7,881 nt of DNA from Desulfobacterales bacterium. GTDB taxonomy: Bacteria; Desulfobacterota; Desulfobacteria; Desulfobacterales; QNYZ01. Under the pieces are notes generated by a model. It had not been told where the DNA came from and made no database searches. It was given only the letters and a program-made list of their open reading frames with translations. Below, one piece after another: positions 7,146 through 7,881 of the stretch (position 1 is its first letter; every line of letters starts with the position of its first letter). Both the position numbers and the translations under genes were made by a program. The stretch covers positions 1 through 7,881 of the forward strand of contig JAOZUU010000115.1 in NCBI GenBank assembly GCA_029938515.1, given 5' to 3'.

Positions 7146-7211
7146 ATGAAAGATACCTCTGCAGATAGTGCCTTGCGGACAGTAAATAACGAACAAGTGG
7201 ATTCAATCTAA
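7146..7211 (+). CDS. Possible 21-residue small ORF after the second MttB-like gene
   Basis: An ATG two bases after the MttB stop has a good ribosome-binding sequence, AAGG at 7135-7138 with 7 bases spacing, and encodes 21 mostly polar residues (MKDTSADSALRTVNNEQVDSI) ending in TAA. It is not in frame with the next gene, and no family is recognised. It could be a translated leader, a remnant of a lost gene, or chance. The remainder of the spacer to 7234 is AT-rich and shows no clear terminator. Confidence 0.15.
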   Translation: MKDTSADSALRTVNNEQVDSI

Positions 7212-7234
7212 AATTGGTAACTATATAAAGAAGT

Positions 7235-7881
7235 ATGGATTCACCAATTTCACCAGTACCTGTGGATCATTTGGAGATTTACGTACTGGTAGATAACTAC
7301 GTAGATGGCGGTCTTCCCGAGTCTGCTGGTGTGAGGCGCTACCAACTGGGCCATGAAGGCAAACTCCCCATTAACTCTTTTCTGGCTGAACATGCGATTT
7401 GTCTAATTGTTAGGGCCATTGTTGGAGACAAAAGCCATTGTTTGATTCTGGATGCAGGCTGCAGCGCTGAGGCACTGCCTCACAACCTTGATTTTGGCGA
7501 AGTAAATTTGGACGACGTAACTGATGTGGTGATCAGCCACGGACACGAAGACCATATAGGGGCCTTGCCTCAACTACTCGCAAGAATGACAAGCTTCACA
7601 AAGGTTTACGCCCATCCAGTCGCTTTTCATTCACCCCGTTTTTACCTTGCGGATTCAGGTGACTTGCTTCTGGAACCGGCATTCAAAAGGGACTGGATTA
7701 CCGAAGCTGGTGCGGAATTGATAGAGACCCCTGCCCCAACTTATATAGGAGATGGAATATTCTTAATTACCGGTGAAATTCCAAGAGTAATGGATTTTGA
7801 AAAAGCATTGCCTGGATCTTTGATGGAAATAGACGGACAATTGGTGCGGGACAATATTATTGACGATCAAGCTATCATCGT
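7235..7881 (+). CDS. Metallo-beta-lactamase-fold hydrolase, pterin/RFA-P synthase-like group (3' partial)
   Basis: The frame opens with ATG at 7235 and is still open at the window edge (215 complete codons); an in-frame TAA at 7226-7228 rules out an earlier start. The metal-binding motif HxHxDH is intact as His102-Gly-His104-Glu-Asp106-His107 (VVISHGHEDHIGAL). The N-terminal VLVDNYVDG, ILDAGCS (71-77), TGEIPR (179-184) and the DDQAII stretch at the edge match the subgroup often annotated as 7,8-dihydropterin-6-methyl-4-(beta-D-ribofuranosyl)aminobenzene 5'-phosphate synthase. In anaerobic bacteria that specific reaction is unproven. The protein is probably a cytoplasmic metallohydrolase; no signal peptide is visible. 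Its ribosome-binding sequence is poor (AAGAAG only 2-3 bases from the ATG). The C-terminal half, with the last metal ligands, lies outside the window. A 91-base spacer separates it from the methyltransferase genes, so membership of the operon is uncertain. Confidence 0.85.
   Translation, partial: MDSPISPVPVDHLEIYVLVDNYVDGGLPESAGVRRYQLGHEGKLPINSFLAEHAICLIVRAIVGDKSHCLILDAGCSAEALPHNLDFGEVNLDDVTDVVISHGHEDHIGALPQLLARMTSFTKVYAHPVAFHSPRFYLADSGDLLLEPAFKRDWITEAGAELIETPAPTYIGDGIFLITGEIPRVMDFEKALPGSLMEIDGQLVRDNIIDDQAII

Noticed and set aside
1..7881. CRISPR array, transposon ends, tRNA or rRNA genes
   Set aside because: No regularly spaced repeats, long inverted termini, transposase-like protein, tRNA-like cloverleaf or rRNA-like stretch was seen on either strand.

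Overview
This window carries a compact block of genes, all on the + strand, typical of an anaerobe that uses corrinoid-dependent methyl transfer. It holds one corrinoid (B12-binding) carrier protein, two methyltransferases of the trimethylamine methyltransferase (MttB) superfamily, and one methylcobamide methyltransferase of the uroporphyrinogen-decarboxylase (UroD/MtaA/MtbA) family. Two enzymes of diaminopimelate (DAP) metabolism, a DapF-type epimerase domain and a DapL-type aminotransferase, are embedded among them. The moderate G+C content, the lack of in-frame TAG in the MttB-type genes and the DapL route suggest a strict anaerobic bacterium, perhaps a sulfate reducer of the Desulfobacterota. 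This taxonomic call is inference from gene content only.

Layout: 3-50 may be the tail of an upstream gene, followed by an AT-rich leader (51-176). The corrinoid protein is at 177-821. After an 85-base gap with a terminator-like hairpin comes an 804-residue open frame (907-3321), which reads as a DapF-like epimerase joined to a complete MttB-like methyltransferase. A 102-base gap leads to the UroD-family methyltransferase (3424-4464), then dapL (4481-5740). dapL overlaps the second MttB-like gene (5737-7143) by an ATGA. After a 91-base spacer a metallo-beta-lactamase-fold protein starts at 7235 and runs off the window.

Working model (inference): the MttB proteins demethylate one or two quaternary or methylated amines onto the cobalt of the corrinoid protein, and the UroD-like protein moves the methyl group on to a thiol or pterin acceptor. 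No corrinoid-activating (RamA-like) protein, MtrH-type methyltransferase or transporter is visible here. DapL and DapF catalyse consecutive steps of DAP synthesis (tetrahydrodipicolinate to LL-DAP to meso-DAP). Their interleaving with methyltransferases suggests either a methylated amino acid with a DAP- or lysine-like skeleton as substrate, or lysine genes caught up in the operon.

The most notable point is the DapF-MttB junction. Tandem stop codons (TAG TGA) lie in the -1 frame just after an A5 run, and a ribosome-binding site with ATG follows at once. The fusion may therefore be real, recent, subject to frameshifting, or a one-base sequence error.
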